Notes: generated by a model not told the origin, from the letters alone. Shown: positions 44,634-52,733, numbered from the stretch's first letter. The stretch is 64,000 nucleotides of DNA from Bacteroidales bacterium (GCA_016290385.1 JAEETO010000002.1:19057-83056); one strand, 5' to 3'. Made by a program: numbers and translations.

Positions 44634-45113
44634 ATGAAGAAACGTAATCAGCGTAACCGGACGACAAAATCCGGATTCTTTGCGATGCTGCTGGCCCTGG
44701 TCGGCATCGGAACGACCAGTTGCTGGCCTGTCTGCATGTACGGAACCCCCTCTGCCGAATGGTCGGTCAAAGGGAAAGTCATCGATGACGCAGGGCGGCC
44801 GGTCCCGGGTCTTCAGGTGGCGCTCGGCAACCGTGTGGACAATGAGCCCGGCGTCATCTACGACCAGAACTACTGGCCGCTCGATACCTTGACAACCGGC
44901 CCGGACGGGGTGTATCAGGTCAATTCCAGTGGGTTCCCGCTGTCCAAACTACAGGTCGACGTGAAAGATATCGACGGAGAAGCCAACGGTGGCGAATTCG
45001 CCGATGCCGCTGTCATCATCAGCGACTTCAAGTTCGAAGGCGGCGACGGCGCCTGGTACGACGGCCACGCCGACATCAACGTCCCCGACATCGTCGTCAA
45101 GAAGAAACAATGA
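44634..45113 (+). CDS. Putative radical-SAM-associated lipoprotein
   Basis: A 159-residue lipoprotein. After a basic start and a hydrophobic segment, the lipobox region is GTTSCWP (Cys 30), followed by CMYGTPSAEWSVKGKVIDDAGRPVPG, which recalls the Bacteroidota family annotated as radical SAM-associated putative lipoprotein. The middle is a carboxypeptidase-regulatory/Ig-like beta domain, and the tail ends with an aromatic/Gly block (FEGGDGAWYDGHADI). No radical SAM gene is visible nearby, so the usual partner is missing here. It overlaps the next gene as ATGA. Confidence 0.65.
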   Translation: MKKRNQRNRTTKSGFFAMLLALVGIGTTSCWPVCMYGTPSAEWSVKGKVIDDAGRPVPGLQVALGNRVDNEPGVIYDQNYWPLDTLTTGPDGVYQVNSSGFPLSKLQVDVKDIDGEANGGEFADAAVIISDFKFEGGDGAWYDGHADINVPDIVVKKKQ

Positions 45114-46471
45114 CACAAAGAACTATTCTACTGTACCTGGCCTGCCTGGCGGCGGTGCTTTCCTGCTCCAATCCGATGGAGGACAACAAGGGCGGCGGGG
45201 AGCCACCGGTGCTTTACGAGGAGACGTACGGCGAGGAGATTGGGACGTACTATGTGGAAAACCGTAACATGACTCTGCGGCTGATGGATATCACGAGTCT
45301 CTATCAGGAAGTGGGCTATATGAGCCAGGCGGTCCCCGTGAACCACGTCTCCTTCCAGAACCTGCCAGAAACATTGCGGGAAACCGTCAAGGGGTATGCG
45401 CTCGGAAGCCCGACACAAGTGTACCAGATGAAATGGCACCGTGAAACGGTGTATCACCTGATCTGTGGTATGCATGATGACATCACTGGCGTCTACAAAC
45501 CTTCCGGGGAGCGAATCGTATTCTCCACCATGGGAGAATATTTCCAGTTCCTCCAGGAAGTCAGCGACGTAAAATGCCTTCTGCTCATCAATCCGGAAGT
45601 CGTGAAAAGTGCCGAAGGAGCACCCAAGCTGCTGGAAGGCACCTGGCAGAGTGACTGGCTGCATCTTCATCACGACATCGGCGGCGTAAACGGCAGCGGC
45701 ATCGACGACCAGGTTGAGCTTTATGCCGAACTGCCCTTCTCCATTACGGAGGTCTGCCATTTCAAGCAAGACGGCACAGGTTACCTGCGGACTGTCAAGA
45801 CGCTCAAGAATGGCAAGGAAGAAGTCGCCTATGATCCTTTCAATTACTGGCTGACCAACTATCAGTCGGGTCCGGGCGCGTACAAAGGATATGACTATCT
45901 CTGCGTCTTCGCGGCGGGCGATACGATTGAATATACCGCGCGATGCCATGATGACTTCAGCCGTGTCTTTGACAGAGGATTTGTGTTCGTGACCTATCCC
46001 TGGTACAAGCAGCGGTCGGATTCCTTCTCAGGCAAGAAGGGCGACCCGAAGTACGGTATCCCCGAAAAGGACGGTAAATCGCCGATTGTGGGGCGCTGGA
46101 CGGGCATCACCAAGAGTGCCGTCCGGACTTTCGGCATCGGATCCTACACCTGGGTCTTTCGCGGTGACGGCACGGGGTATCTGCTTTCCGGCCGACGTTT
46201 CTGCTACTCATTTGCCTACACCGTGGACGGTCAGAACGGCTCTGACCTTCAGTTGACCCTCTACAAATACGATACAGGATTCACCATTGAGGATGGATTC
46301 TGGAAAGAAGGCGACTGGACCTACAGCTACGTCCCGCAGCCTACGCCCCAAGGCGAGACTATGCAGGCCAAAATCTACGACGACGACAACCGCCTGGAGA
46401 TCCAGGGCTGGACCAACATGGCCGCCGACTTCAGCACCACCCCCATCGTCTTTCAGCGGGTCAGCCGCTAG
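45110..46471 (+). CDS. Lipoprotein of unknown function with two similar beta domains
   Basis: A 453-residue lipoprotein (lipobox VLSC, Cys 19). I do not recognise the family. Two segments look duplicated: one (about 178-300) starts LLEGTWQSDW with HFKQDGTGYLR, the other (about 325-450) starts IVGRWTGIT with VFRGDGTGYLLSG. Each thus has a G-x-W start and an F-x-x-DGTGYL strand, as in lipocalin-like Bacteroidota surface proteins. The N-terminal 170 residues are unlike either. It is translationally coupled to the small lipoprotein before it. Confidence 0.75.
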   Translation: MTQRTILLYLACLAAVLSCSNPMEDNKGGGEPPVLYEETYGEEIGTYYVENRNMTLRLMDITSLYQEVGYMSQAVPVNHVSFQNLPETLRETVKGYALGSPTQVYQMKWHRETVYHLICGMHDDITGVYKPSGERIVFSTMGEYFQFLQEVSDVKCLLLINPEVVKSAEGAPKLLEGTWQSDWLHLHHDIGGVNGSGIDDQVELYAELPFSITEVCHFKQDGTGYLRTVKTLKNGKEEVAYDPFNYWLTNYQSGPGAYKGYDYLCVFAAGDTIEYTARCHDDFSRVFDRGFVFVTYPWYKQRSDSFSGKKGDPKYGIPEKDGKSPIVGRWTGITKSAVRTFGIGSYTWVFRGDGTGYLLSGRRFCYSFAYTVDGQNGSDLQLTLYKYDTGFTIEDGFWKEGDWTYSYVPQPTPQGETMQAKIYDDDNRLEIQGWTNMAADFSTTPIVFQRVSR

Positions 46472-46495
46472 AGGCCTCCGTCGCAAAGCCGCTCT

Positions 46496-46527
46496 TCCTG
46501 CGCTGTGGGGTCTGTCACGAAAGGCAT
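46496..46527 (-). repeat. Dispersed repeat, copy D (right-end fragment, inverted)
   Basis: Reads, on the plus strand, TCCTGCGCTGTGGGG then TCTGTCACGAAAGGCAT: the reverse complement of the right end of copy B with one mismatch over 32 bases. The rest of the element is absent or diverged. It lies just after the lipoprotein gene ending at 46471. Confidence 0.7.
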
Positions 46528-46570
46528 CCGGGCGGCGATGATGCCGTAGATCCACCAGCGGCGAAAAGTA

Positions 46571-46602
46571 TTTGTAATTGTTTCGCAAATTGGCTAACTT
46601 CG
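46571..46602 (+). promoter_or_regulatory. Promoter of the deacetylase-like gene
   Basis: TTTG (46571-46574), a 20-base spacer and TAACTTCG (46595-46602), with the ATG 8 bases later. The minus-7 box has C in place of the third T. Confidence 0.5.
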
Positions 46603-46610
46603 CTTATACT

Positions 46611-47432
46611 ATGAAACACTTCCCTTTCCTGATCCTGGCAGCCGTCGTGGCTGCGCTTTCGCTGGTGGCAGGCTGCGGCAAGCAGGCTGTACCGAAAGCA
46701 CCGGTATTCGTCAAGGACGACGTCGGTATCGTCCGGCGGGTGAATCCTGACGAGAAAAATGTCTATCTGGTTTTCACCGCGCACTACAGCGAAAACGACA
46801 GCGGCTATTTCGAGAACTTCGACGGCATCGTCCCGGTCCTCAATACGCTGAAAGAGAAAGGAGTGAAAGGTTCGTTCTTCCCGACCGGCGTCTGTTTCGT
46901 CCAGCCGCAGTATCAGGAACCGATCCGGCGCATCATCGACGAAGGTCACTATCTCTCGGCCCATTCGTATGCACATCTAGTGCTCTGCGAAGAAGGCCGG
47001 ACCCTGGTCAGCGCCGATTCCCTCGCGAAAGATTTCGCCAGGATGGAGGCGCAGCTCGAGCGCTTCGGCCTGGAGAAGAAGCAATACTACTGGCTGATCC
47101 CACCCTACGAAAGCTGCAACGTCGAGTCGCGGGAAAACATGGAAGCACTGGGCTACAAGTTGCTCAATCCTTCGGACGGCCCGATCTTCGACCTCGACTG
47201 GACGACACCCGACATGGCCGCCTACAAAACCATCGACCAGATGTTGGACCACCTGTGGGAAATCGAAGAAACAGAAGGCCTGGGCGGAATCATCCTATTA
47301 ATCCATGCGATGAACTATCCGGAGAAACAGGACTACGAACGCCCTTACAACCATCTGGGCGAAATCATCGACACCCTGAAGGTCCGCGGCTATGGCTTCC
47401 GCACTTTCAAGGATGTAATTGCCGCAGAGTAA
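46611..47432 (+). CDS. Polysaccharide deacetylase-like lipoprotein
   Basis: A 273-residue lipoprotein (lipobox VAGC, Cys 22) with a NodB-like (CE4) fold: VPVLNTLKEKGVKGSFFPTG, the metal-binding histidine block SAHSYAH and GGIILLIHAMN near the C-terminus. The usual first motif TFDDG reads VFTAHYSEND, lacking the two Asp in their usual place, so activity may differ or be lost. The start is MKHFPFLILAA at 46611; an upstream in-frame codon lies inside the promoter. Likely substrate, if active: N-acetylated glycans of the envelope. Confidence 0.82.
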   Translation: MKHFPFLILAAVVAALSLVAGCGKQAVPKAPVFVKDDVGIVRRVNPDEKNVYLVFTAHYSENDSGYFENFDGIVPVLNTLKEKGVKGSFFPTGVCFVQPQYQEPIRRIIDEGHYLSAHSYAHLVLCEEGRTLVSADSLAKDFARMEAQLERFGLEKKQYYWLIPPYESCNVESRENMEALGYKLLNPSDGPIFDLDWTTPDMAAYKTIDQMLDHLWEIEETEGLGGIILLIHAMNYPEKQDYERPYNHLGEIIDTLKVRGYGFRTFKDVIAAE

Positions 47433-47444
47433 TCATTCTTTTCG

Positions 47445-50420
47445 TCAGAACATCATGCCCATCGCAGCCTGGTTGGCCTTGCGGCTCTGGGCGGCGTTGA
47501 GTTTGCCGAAATTCCACTTCAAGGTGATGAAGAAGTGGCGGCCCAGTTGGTTGTACATCGAATCTTCAATGTAGTTTTCGGTCGTGATGTGGCGCGTGTT
47601 GCGCGTGCTGTTCAGGATGTCGCTGACGTGGAAGCCGATGGAGAACTGCTTGATGTTCTTGGTGATGCTGAATTCCCACATCAGGTACGGAAGGTTGTAA
47701 CCTTCGGGGAAGCCGTGGTAGAAGCGATATGTCATGAAATTCATCAGCTCCCATCCGTGTCTGGTCTCCCATTCCAGGTCCAGCGAAACAGAACTGCTCC
47801 AGGTTCTCGTGTCCGCTTTGCTGTCCAGGGAATAATGGGCAGACTGGAAAGTGGTCCCGCCATCCAGAGAAACGGTAACCGCATCGCCGCGGTAATCCAG
47901 TCCAAGACGCGGTGAGAGCGAAAGGCTGTTGGTGATACTCTCGCTGAAACCGCTCTTGCCGGAGTAGAAGAGATTGCCGCTGTCATCGCCCCAGAAACTC
48001 TCCATGAAACGGGCATAGTCGAAAGAATCAACATCAAGTCCTTCAATCCGTCGCGTATTCTGGTAACTGACCGCCCGGCTGTCCGAAAGAGAAAGTCCGG
48101 CCGACAGTTTCAATTTCTTGTTTTTGGTCAGCGGAATCTGTGCGCCGGAATACAGGGATGCCGTCAACGCCGGTTTGGCCGAGTTGACCGGAATGCTGTA
48201 CTGGATGCCGTCGTCATCGAACCAGCTGGCCGTCACCATCTGGCGCTGGTTCATGGCGGTATTCAGATAGACATTGAAGCTGAGCTGCTTCTGCGGGTTG
48301 TTGAGATAGACACTTCCGTTGAGATAGTGACCGTAAGCCGGCCGGAGGTAGATATTGCCCATCCTGAGCCGCGTCGGAACCGAGATGTCGAGCACCGGCA
48401 GCTGGTTGGCGGCAGACGGCCGGGTGGAACGGCCATTGTAGAAGATGCTGAAGCTGTTCTGCTGCTTCATCCAGCGGAAGTTGAAATACGGGTTCCAGTC
48501 GAAGAGCCACTCGCCCAGTCCGGATTCGGTCTCATGTCCCAGTGACTTGGCGCGGGTCTCATTGAGCGTTTCCTGCAACTGGGCGCCCAACTGCAGGGAC
48601 GTTCTGTCTTTCTTGTATTGAAACTGGATACTCTCGTTGAAATAGATATAGCGGTTCTTCGTGTAAGAAGAATAATAGTCATTGTGATGGGTGTATTCTT
48701 TCTTGTCGATGACAGAGGGCTTGAATCCGGAAGTCCCGTTGGGCCGGTCAAAGGCATCCTTGCCGTTGTTGCGCCAGGAGCCGGAACTGTTGACGTTGAC
48801 CGATAGCGTCCAGCGCTCTGCGAGCGGCTCGTTATACGCGATCCGGAGGTTCCCGCTGTAATTCCGGTTGTCCGTTACATAGAAGAGGTCGCGGGTGACG
48901 GGGTCCGGGGCCGCCTGCAGGAAGGTCTGCGAAAATTCGCGGCTGTCCGAATCGAAATCCGACAGGGAATAGTTGCCGGAAAATGTGAGGTTGCGCTGTT
49001 TGTTGCCTCCCAGGTTATTGACGCCCCAGCTGATGTATGCATTGTGCGAGAACTGGCGCGATTCCGCATAGTTGCTCGACGAAGCGCTGTTGAGCTGCTG
49101 CCCGTCAATCACCTGTTTCGAAGCATTGTCGTTGTATGCTTCTGTCTTTCCCCCAGCATAGCGGAAGGACGGCTGGAAAATAAAAAGGTATTTTTTCCGG
49201 TCGGTATTCTTGATTTCAAAGTTCAGCTTGACGTTGTCGTTGGTCGTGAAGTTCTTGTTCTCTGTCCCGGTGAAAATGTCGCTGCCGCTCTGCACGAAGG
49301 TCGTCCTTTCCGAACGGCTGCGGGAGTCGTTGAAGGAATGGTTGTAATTGGCCGCCGCCGTGCTCTCCATCTTTTTGATGCGTGTAGTGTTGTAATTGAC
49401 TCCAGTCTGAGCGTAGGTCTGGATTCCACCGCCGAGACCACCGCCGATGGCGACCCTCGAGTCGTCCTCATCGGAGCGTATGATTACGAACACGGCATTG
49501 TCCTCTGAAATCGGCGCGTTATAGGCACCTCCCACCAGGGTGATCTGGTCTTTTTCGTTATAGCCGGAAGCCATCACGTTGCCCGTATAGAGGAAGCCGC
49601 GGTTGTCAACCATCTCATCCTTGCGATCGCCGGCCACCGTCGTGCCGGCGCCGGCCGTCGCGTTGCCGAACCAGCCCTTCTGGAACTCCTGCTTGAACTC
49701 CAGGTCCATCACCTTCTCCCGGTCCGTAGCAACGCCTGTAAACTGCTCCGAGTCACTTACTTTGTCGATGACCTTCACCTTGTCGACCACCTTGGCCGGT
49801 AGGTTCTTGAGCGCCATCTTCGGATCGTCGAAGAAGAAGGTTTTGCCGCCGACCGTTATCTTCTGGATGGTCTCGCCGTTGTATTTCACCGTACCGTCTT
49901 TGGATACTTCCATGCCCGGCATGCGCTTGAGCAGGTCTTCCAGCATCGAGTTTTCCCCCATGATAAACGAGGCAGCGTTGAAGATGATGGTGTCCTGCTT
50001 GATTTCGATCGGGTTGCCGATGGCCGAAACATGCGCGGCGTCGAGCATCTCGGCGTCTTCCGACATATGGATGATGCCCAGGTCTACGGAATCCCTTTCC
50101 CAGTCAAAGGAGAAATAGCATTCTTTATTGTAGGTTCTGTAACCCAGCATCTCGACGGTCAGGATGTAGGTGCCGCGCGTCACCTTTTCTATGCGCGCCC
50201 GGCCGGTGGTGTCGGTCAGGGTAAAATTGGTAATGAGGGTGTCGTTCTTGGCCGTCAGGTAGGCAGAAGCATAGGGAATCGGTTTGTCGGTGCCGGTCTC
50301 CAGCGCCTTGACGACGACGGCGCCCTGATTCCGTTCAAAAAGGCCGCCGGGAATGAACTGGGCCCTGGCTGACGCCGCGGCCAGCAGGCAGCATAGAAGA
50401 ATAAAAATACGTTTCATCAT
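47445..50420 (-). CDS. Outer-membrane beta-barrel protein (TonB-receptor-like)
   Basis: A 991-residue outer-membrane protein. It has a signal peptide (about 1-21), a carboxypeptidase-regulatory-like beta domain (about 33-120: GRARIEKVTRGTYILTVEMLGYRTY) and a plug-like region (about 140-225: LLKRMPGMEVSKDGTVKYNG, ITVGGKTFFFDD). A long barrel follows, ending in ...FFITLKWNFGKL and a short tail. This is the outer-membrane beta-barrel family of Bacteroidota, related to TonB-dependent receptors; the substrate is unknown. No SusD-like lipoprotein is adjacent. The Trx-like lipoprotein lies 38 bases upstream on the same strand. Confidence 0.9.
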   Translation of the reverse strand: MMKRIFILLCCLLAAASARAQFIPGGLFERNQGAVVVKALETGTDKPIPYASAYLTAKNDTLITNFTLTDTTGRARIEKVTRGTYILTVEMLGYRTYNKECYFSFDWERDSVDLGIIHMSEDAEMLDAAHVSAIGNPIEIKQDTIIFNAASFIMGENSMLEDLLKRMPGMEVSKDGTVKYNGETIQKITVGGKTFFFDDPKMALKNLPAKVVDKVKVIDKVSDSEQFTGVATDREKVMDLEFKQEFQKGWFGNATAGAGTTVAGDRKDEMVDNRGFLYTGNVMASGYNEKDQITLVGGAYNAPISEDNAVFVIIRSDEDDSRVAIGGGLGGGIQTYAQTGVNYNTTRIKKMESTAAANYNHSFNDSRSRSERTTFVQSGSDIFTGTENKNFTTNDNVKLNFEIKNTDRKKYLFIFQPSFRYAGGKTEAYNDNASKQVIDGQQLNSASSSNYAESRQFSHNAYISWGVNNLGGNKQRNLTFSGNYSLSDFDSDSREFSQTFLQAAPDPVTRDLFYVTDNRNYSGNLRIAYNEPLAERWTLSVNVNSSGSWRNNGKDAFDRPNGTSGFKPSVIDKKEYTHHNDYYSSYTKNRYIYFNESIQFQYKKDRTSLQLGAQLQETLNETRAKSLGHETESGLGEWLFDWNPYFNFRWMKQQNSFSIFYNGRSTRPSAANQLPVLDISVPTRLRMGNIYLRPAYGHYLNGSVYLNNPQKQLSFNVYLNTAMNQRQMVTASWFDDDGIQYSIPVNSAKPALTASLYSGAQIPLTKNKKLKLSAGLSLSDSRAVSYQNTRRIEGLDVDSFDYARFMESFWGDDSGNLFYSGKSGFSESITNSLSLSPRLGLDYRGDAVTVSLDGGTTFQSAHYSLDSKADTRTWSSSVSLDLEWETRHGWELMNFMTYRFYHGFPEGYNLPYLMWEFSITKNIKQFSIGFHVSDILNSTRNTRHITTENYIEDSMYNQLGRHFFITLKWNFGKLNAAQSRKANQAAMGMMF

Positions 50421-50458
50421 GAGTTAAGGACGCACGAAGCATGCAAAAGTTATTCCTT

Positions 50459-51301
50459 TTATTCCGTCCAGTTCTCTCCCCATTCCGGAGAGAGGCCGGT
50501 ATAATAGGTAAACAATTCCTCCTGGAAACCGCTCATGACCCGGCGCACAATGCCATTGCGGTCTGTGTAATAATATGTTGGGATACCGTGAATGCCCATC
50601 TTCCTGTCGAGCGGACCTTCCTTTCCCTTCAGGTCGGAAATCACCAGATAGGGTTCCAGTTGGAAGGCCTTGACACGCTGCTGCAACTCAGCCGGAGAAC
50701 TGGCGTAAACATATGCGACAACGGCCAGGCTGTCGCGGTCTGTCGCAGCCAGCAAGTCCTTGAACCAGAAATGCGTGCTGCGTTTGAGATAGCCCCATCC
50801 TTCGTATATCAGTAGAATGCGCTTCCCGTCGGTCACCGACCAGTCGAACGGCTTGCCATCCACGCTCACGCCGTTGAAATGCGGCAGCGAATCTCCAACC
50901 AGAACCCCTTTTGTATCGATGTATGCCTTGAAGGACTTGCCCAAGTTGGTCTTCTTCATGCCGGTATTCAGCGCGTTGTACACTTCCCGCACCTGCTCCC
51001 GGGGGATACGGGCACAGTTGTCGGTAACGTCGGCCAGGGCCGTGGGCGAAGTGGCGGCATGTTTCACGGCCAGTTGCAGGCTTTCTTCACCCAGCTCCCG
51101 GAACAGGCGGTTTTCCTCCTTGTCCGGCAGTCGCTGTCGGAAGATGCTTATCTGCCTTTCATCCAGTTCCTTCAAGGTCTCGTTGTATTCGTCTTCCGTG
51201 TTGATCCAGGGCTTTTCGTGTGCCTTTTGGCCGCAGCTGGCGCACATGACCAGACAAACCAGCAGCAGGACCGCCCCTTCTATCTTTGCGTGTATTTGCA
51301 T
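50459..51301 (-). CDS. Thioredoxin-fold lipoprotein lacking the CxxC motif
   Basis: A 280-residue lipoprotein (lipobox CASC, Cys 23). The C-terminal half (about 135-270) has the TlpA layout: GDSLPHFNGVSVDGKPFDW, then where WCxxC should be the sequence reads YEGWGYLKRSTHFWF, with no cysteines. IHGIPTYYYTDRNG supplies the cis-proline loop. It is therefore probably redox-inactive and acts as a binding or scaffold protein. The N-terminal half is helical and unrecognised. It lies 38 bases upstream of the beta-barrel gene and may share its transcript. Confidence 0.78.
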   Translation of the reverse strand: MQIHAKIEGAVLLLVCLVMCASCGQKAHEKPWINTEDEYNETLKELDERQISIFRQRLPDKEENRLFRELGEESLQLAVKHAATSPTALADVTDNCARIPREQVREVYNALNTGMKKTNLGKSFKAYIDTKGVLVGDSLPHFNGVSVDGKPFDWSVTDGKRILLIYEGWGYLKRSTHFWFKDLLAATDRDSLAVVAYVYASSPAELQQRVKAFQLEPYLVISDLKGKEGPLDRKMGIHGIPTYYYTDRNGIVRRVMSGFQEELFTYYTGLSPEWGENWTE

Positions 51302-51383
51302 GAGAAATCTTTTCCGTAAAGATATACTAAAATATTTAGTTTAACAACTAAAAAATATAGTAATCGTACGGAAGAGCCTTCCT

Positions 51384-51451
51384 CCAATTTCCTCGTCACG
51401 AAAGGGACGGTTCATCTATCTCATCCCTTTCGTGACAGACCCCACGGCGCA
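51384..51451 (+). repeat. Dispersed repeat, copy C (single-hairpin form)
   Basis: A 68-base form with a perfect 13-bp stem: GTCACGAAAGGGA (51395-51407) and TCCCTTTCGTGAC (51424-51436) around a 16-base loop identical to that of copies A and B. The left end and loop match the left of A/B, and the sequence after the stem (AGACCCCACGGCGCA) matches their right end. It is A/B with the middle about 75 bases removed. Confidence 0.85.
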
Positions 51452-51468
51452 AAACGAAAGACGCAGTA

Positions 51469-52548
51469 CTAGATTCCCCTTCCTTCCAGCAGCAGAATCT
51501 TCACGAATTCCTGCGTGATCCGCTTCTGGCCAAGTTTCCGGGCCAGGTCTGCCATGCCGGCCTGAGAATCGGCAATCAGCATGAGGCAGCGGCGGCCGTC
51601 GCGAAGGCGGGGGCCGAGGCACATCCCTTCGTAGTTGGCCAGGGCCACGTTGATGCCTGCACCAGTCATGGAGATGCGCGTTTCAAAAGTATGCAGCAGC
51701 TGCTTGGAAAAGACCTCCGTGCCGGAAGGAGTGACAAGATACAGTTTTACCTGTGAGAAAGCATTGGCAAGAATTTCCTGCGGACTGCTGCGCGGCACAC
51801 AGACTTCCCGTTCCAGAACGATGAGCCGCCCGTCATCCAGCGCCGTAAGTGCCGAAATGCCATAAACATACGCCATGGTCGAAGAAGCTTCCTCCACGGT
51901 CATACGCGGCTCATCCATCTGATACAGGAAACAGGCATCAGTCTGGAAATCGCCGTCAAAACGCAGCAGGCGATGCAGGCGGGAAGGTTTGCCGTCCGCC
52001 TTCAAGGGCAGTTCCGTCGTCGTCCAGAACTTACCTGTCACCTCGTTGTATGTCAAGGCCTCAAAGCCCGCATTGCCCTCGATGGAATCCCTGCTGAAAG
52101 ACGCCGGAACCGAAAAAGCGCGTCCGGTTTCCCGACCATCCAGATCATATTCCCGGATCGACTGGTCACTCTCAGCCGACACATACAGACGACCGTCCAC
52201 ATAGGCCACGCCTTCATTGTCGCGGCCGCTCACAGCGGACGAAAGTGTGACATCCGGTACCTTCCGCCGGACACGTGTCGTCCGGACGGAACCGTCGTCC
52301 CGCAAAGGCAGGTCAAAAAAGACGATGCCGCCGCCCGGAAGCTTGTCATCGACGACTGCATACCGTTCCCCGCCAAGATACGCAATGCCGGAATACTGCC
52401 CGGCCTTCACATTCAGCTTCTGCTGTGGCAGTTCAGTCACACGGATTTCCTGGCCGCAGGCCACGGCCCCGGACAGACAAATGACGATCAACGCAAACAA
52501 AAATGCGGGAATGCTTGCTGATTTGCCGGAAAACACGTACTTTCGCAT
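51469..52548 (-). CDS. Phytase/esterase-like beta-propeller protein, secreted
   Basis: A 359-residue secreted protein with an N-terminal hydrophobic segment (about 13-30, then ACGQE). The body resembles the esterase-like activity of phytase family: GQYSGIAYLGGERYAVVDD, GRDNEGVAYVDGRLYVSAESD, GNAGFEALTYNEVTGKFWTTTE and VYGISALTALDDGRLIVLER, all repeated blades. It likely binds or cleaves phosphorylated or ester substrates; the activity is not assured. It is divergent from tRNA-Ala, 7 bases apart, so its promoter must overlap the tRNA gene. Confidence 0.78.
   Translation of the reverse strand: MRKYVFSGKSASIPAFLFALIVICLSGAVACGQEIRVTELPQQKLNVKAGQYSGIAYLGGERYAVVDDKLPGGGIVFFDLPLRDDGSVRTTRVRRKVPDVTLSSAVSGRDNEGVAYVDGRLYVSAESDQSIREYDLDGRETGRAFSVPASFSRDSIEGNAGFEALTYNEVTGKFWTTTELPLKADGKPSRLHRLLRFDGDFQTDACFLYQMDEPRMTVEEASSTMAYVYGISALTALDDGRLIVLEREVCVPRSSPQEILANAFSQVKLYLVTPSGTEVFSKQLLHTFETRISMTGAGINVALANYEGMCLGPRLRDGRRCLMLIADSQAGMADLARKLGQKRITQEFVKILLLEGRGI
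52538..52545 (+). promoter_or_regulatory. Probable minus-7 box of tRNA-Ala
   Basis: TACTTTCG, a one-base variant of TAnnTTTG, ends 10 bases before the tRNA 5' end. It lies within the first codons of the divergent gene. Confidence 0.35.
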
Positions 52549-52555
52549 CCGATTC

Positions 52556-52628
52556 GGGGTATTAGCTCAGTTGGTAGAGCGTTAGGTTCGCAATCTAAAG
52601 GTCACGAGTTCGATCCTCGTATGCTCCA
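52556..52628 (+). tRNA. tRNA-Ala (anticodon CGC)
   Basis: A 73-base cloverleaf: acceptor GGGGTAT with ATGCTCC, D stem GCTC/GAGC, anticodon stem TTAGG/TCTAA with loop TTCGCAA, T stem ACGAG/CTCGT with loop TTCGATC, and discriminator A. The anticodon CGC reads GCG. The G3-U70 wobble pair, the alanine identity element, is present and confirms the assignment. CCA is not encoded. A strong terminator follows at once. Confidence 0.95.
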
Positions 52629-52629
52629 C

Positions 52630-52658
52630 AAAAAAGCAGGCTGATGGCCTGCTTTTTT
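52630..52658 (+). terminator. Terminator of tRNA-Ala
   Basis: A 12-bp perfect stem (AAAAAAGCAGGC with GCCTGCTTTTTT) around TGATG. Outside it, TGCTCC at the tRNA 3' end and GGAGCA at 52660-52665 could extend the pairing. Confidence 0.85.
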
Positions 52659-52665
52659 GCGGAGC

Positions 52666-52687
52666 AGCGCCGCAGGCGGCGCTTTTT
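52666..52687 (+). terminator. Second hairpin with T-run
   Basis: AGCGCCGC (52666-52673) pairs perfectly with GCGGCGCT (52676-52683), followed by TTTT. A backup terminator behind tRNA-Ala. Confidence 0.65.
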
Positions 52688-52733
52688 CTACTGGTTGCAC
52701 AGCCCCCAGACCCCTCGCGCCTTTGGCGCGTTT

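Noticed and set aside
51280..51297. TATCTTTG and TGTATTTG on the plus strand near 51.28 kb
   Set aside because: They lie inside the start of a minus-strand gene and no plus-strand gene follows, so a promoter there is unsupported.
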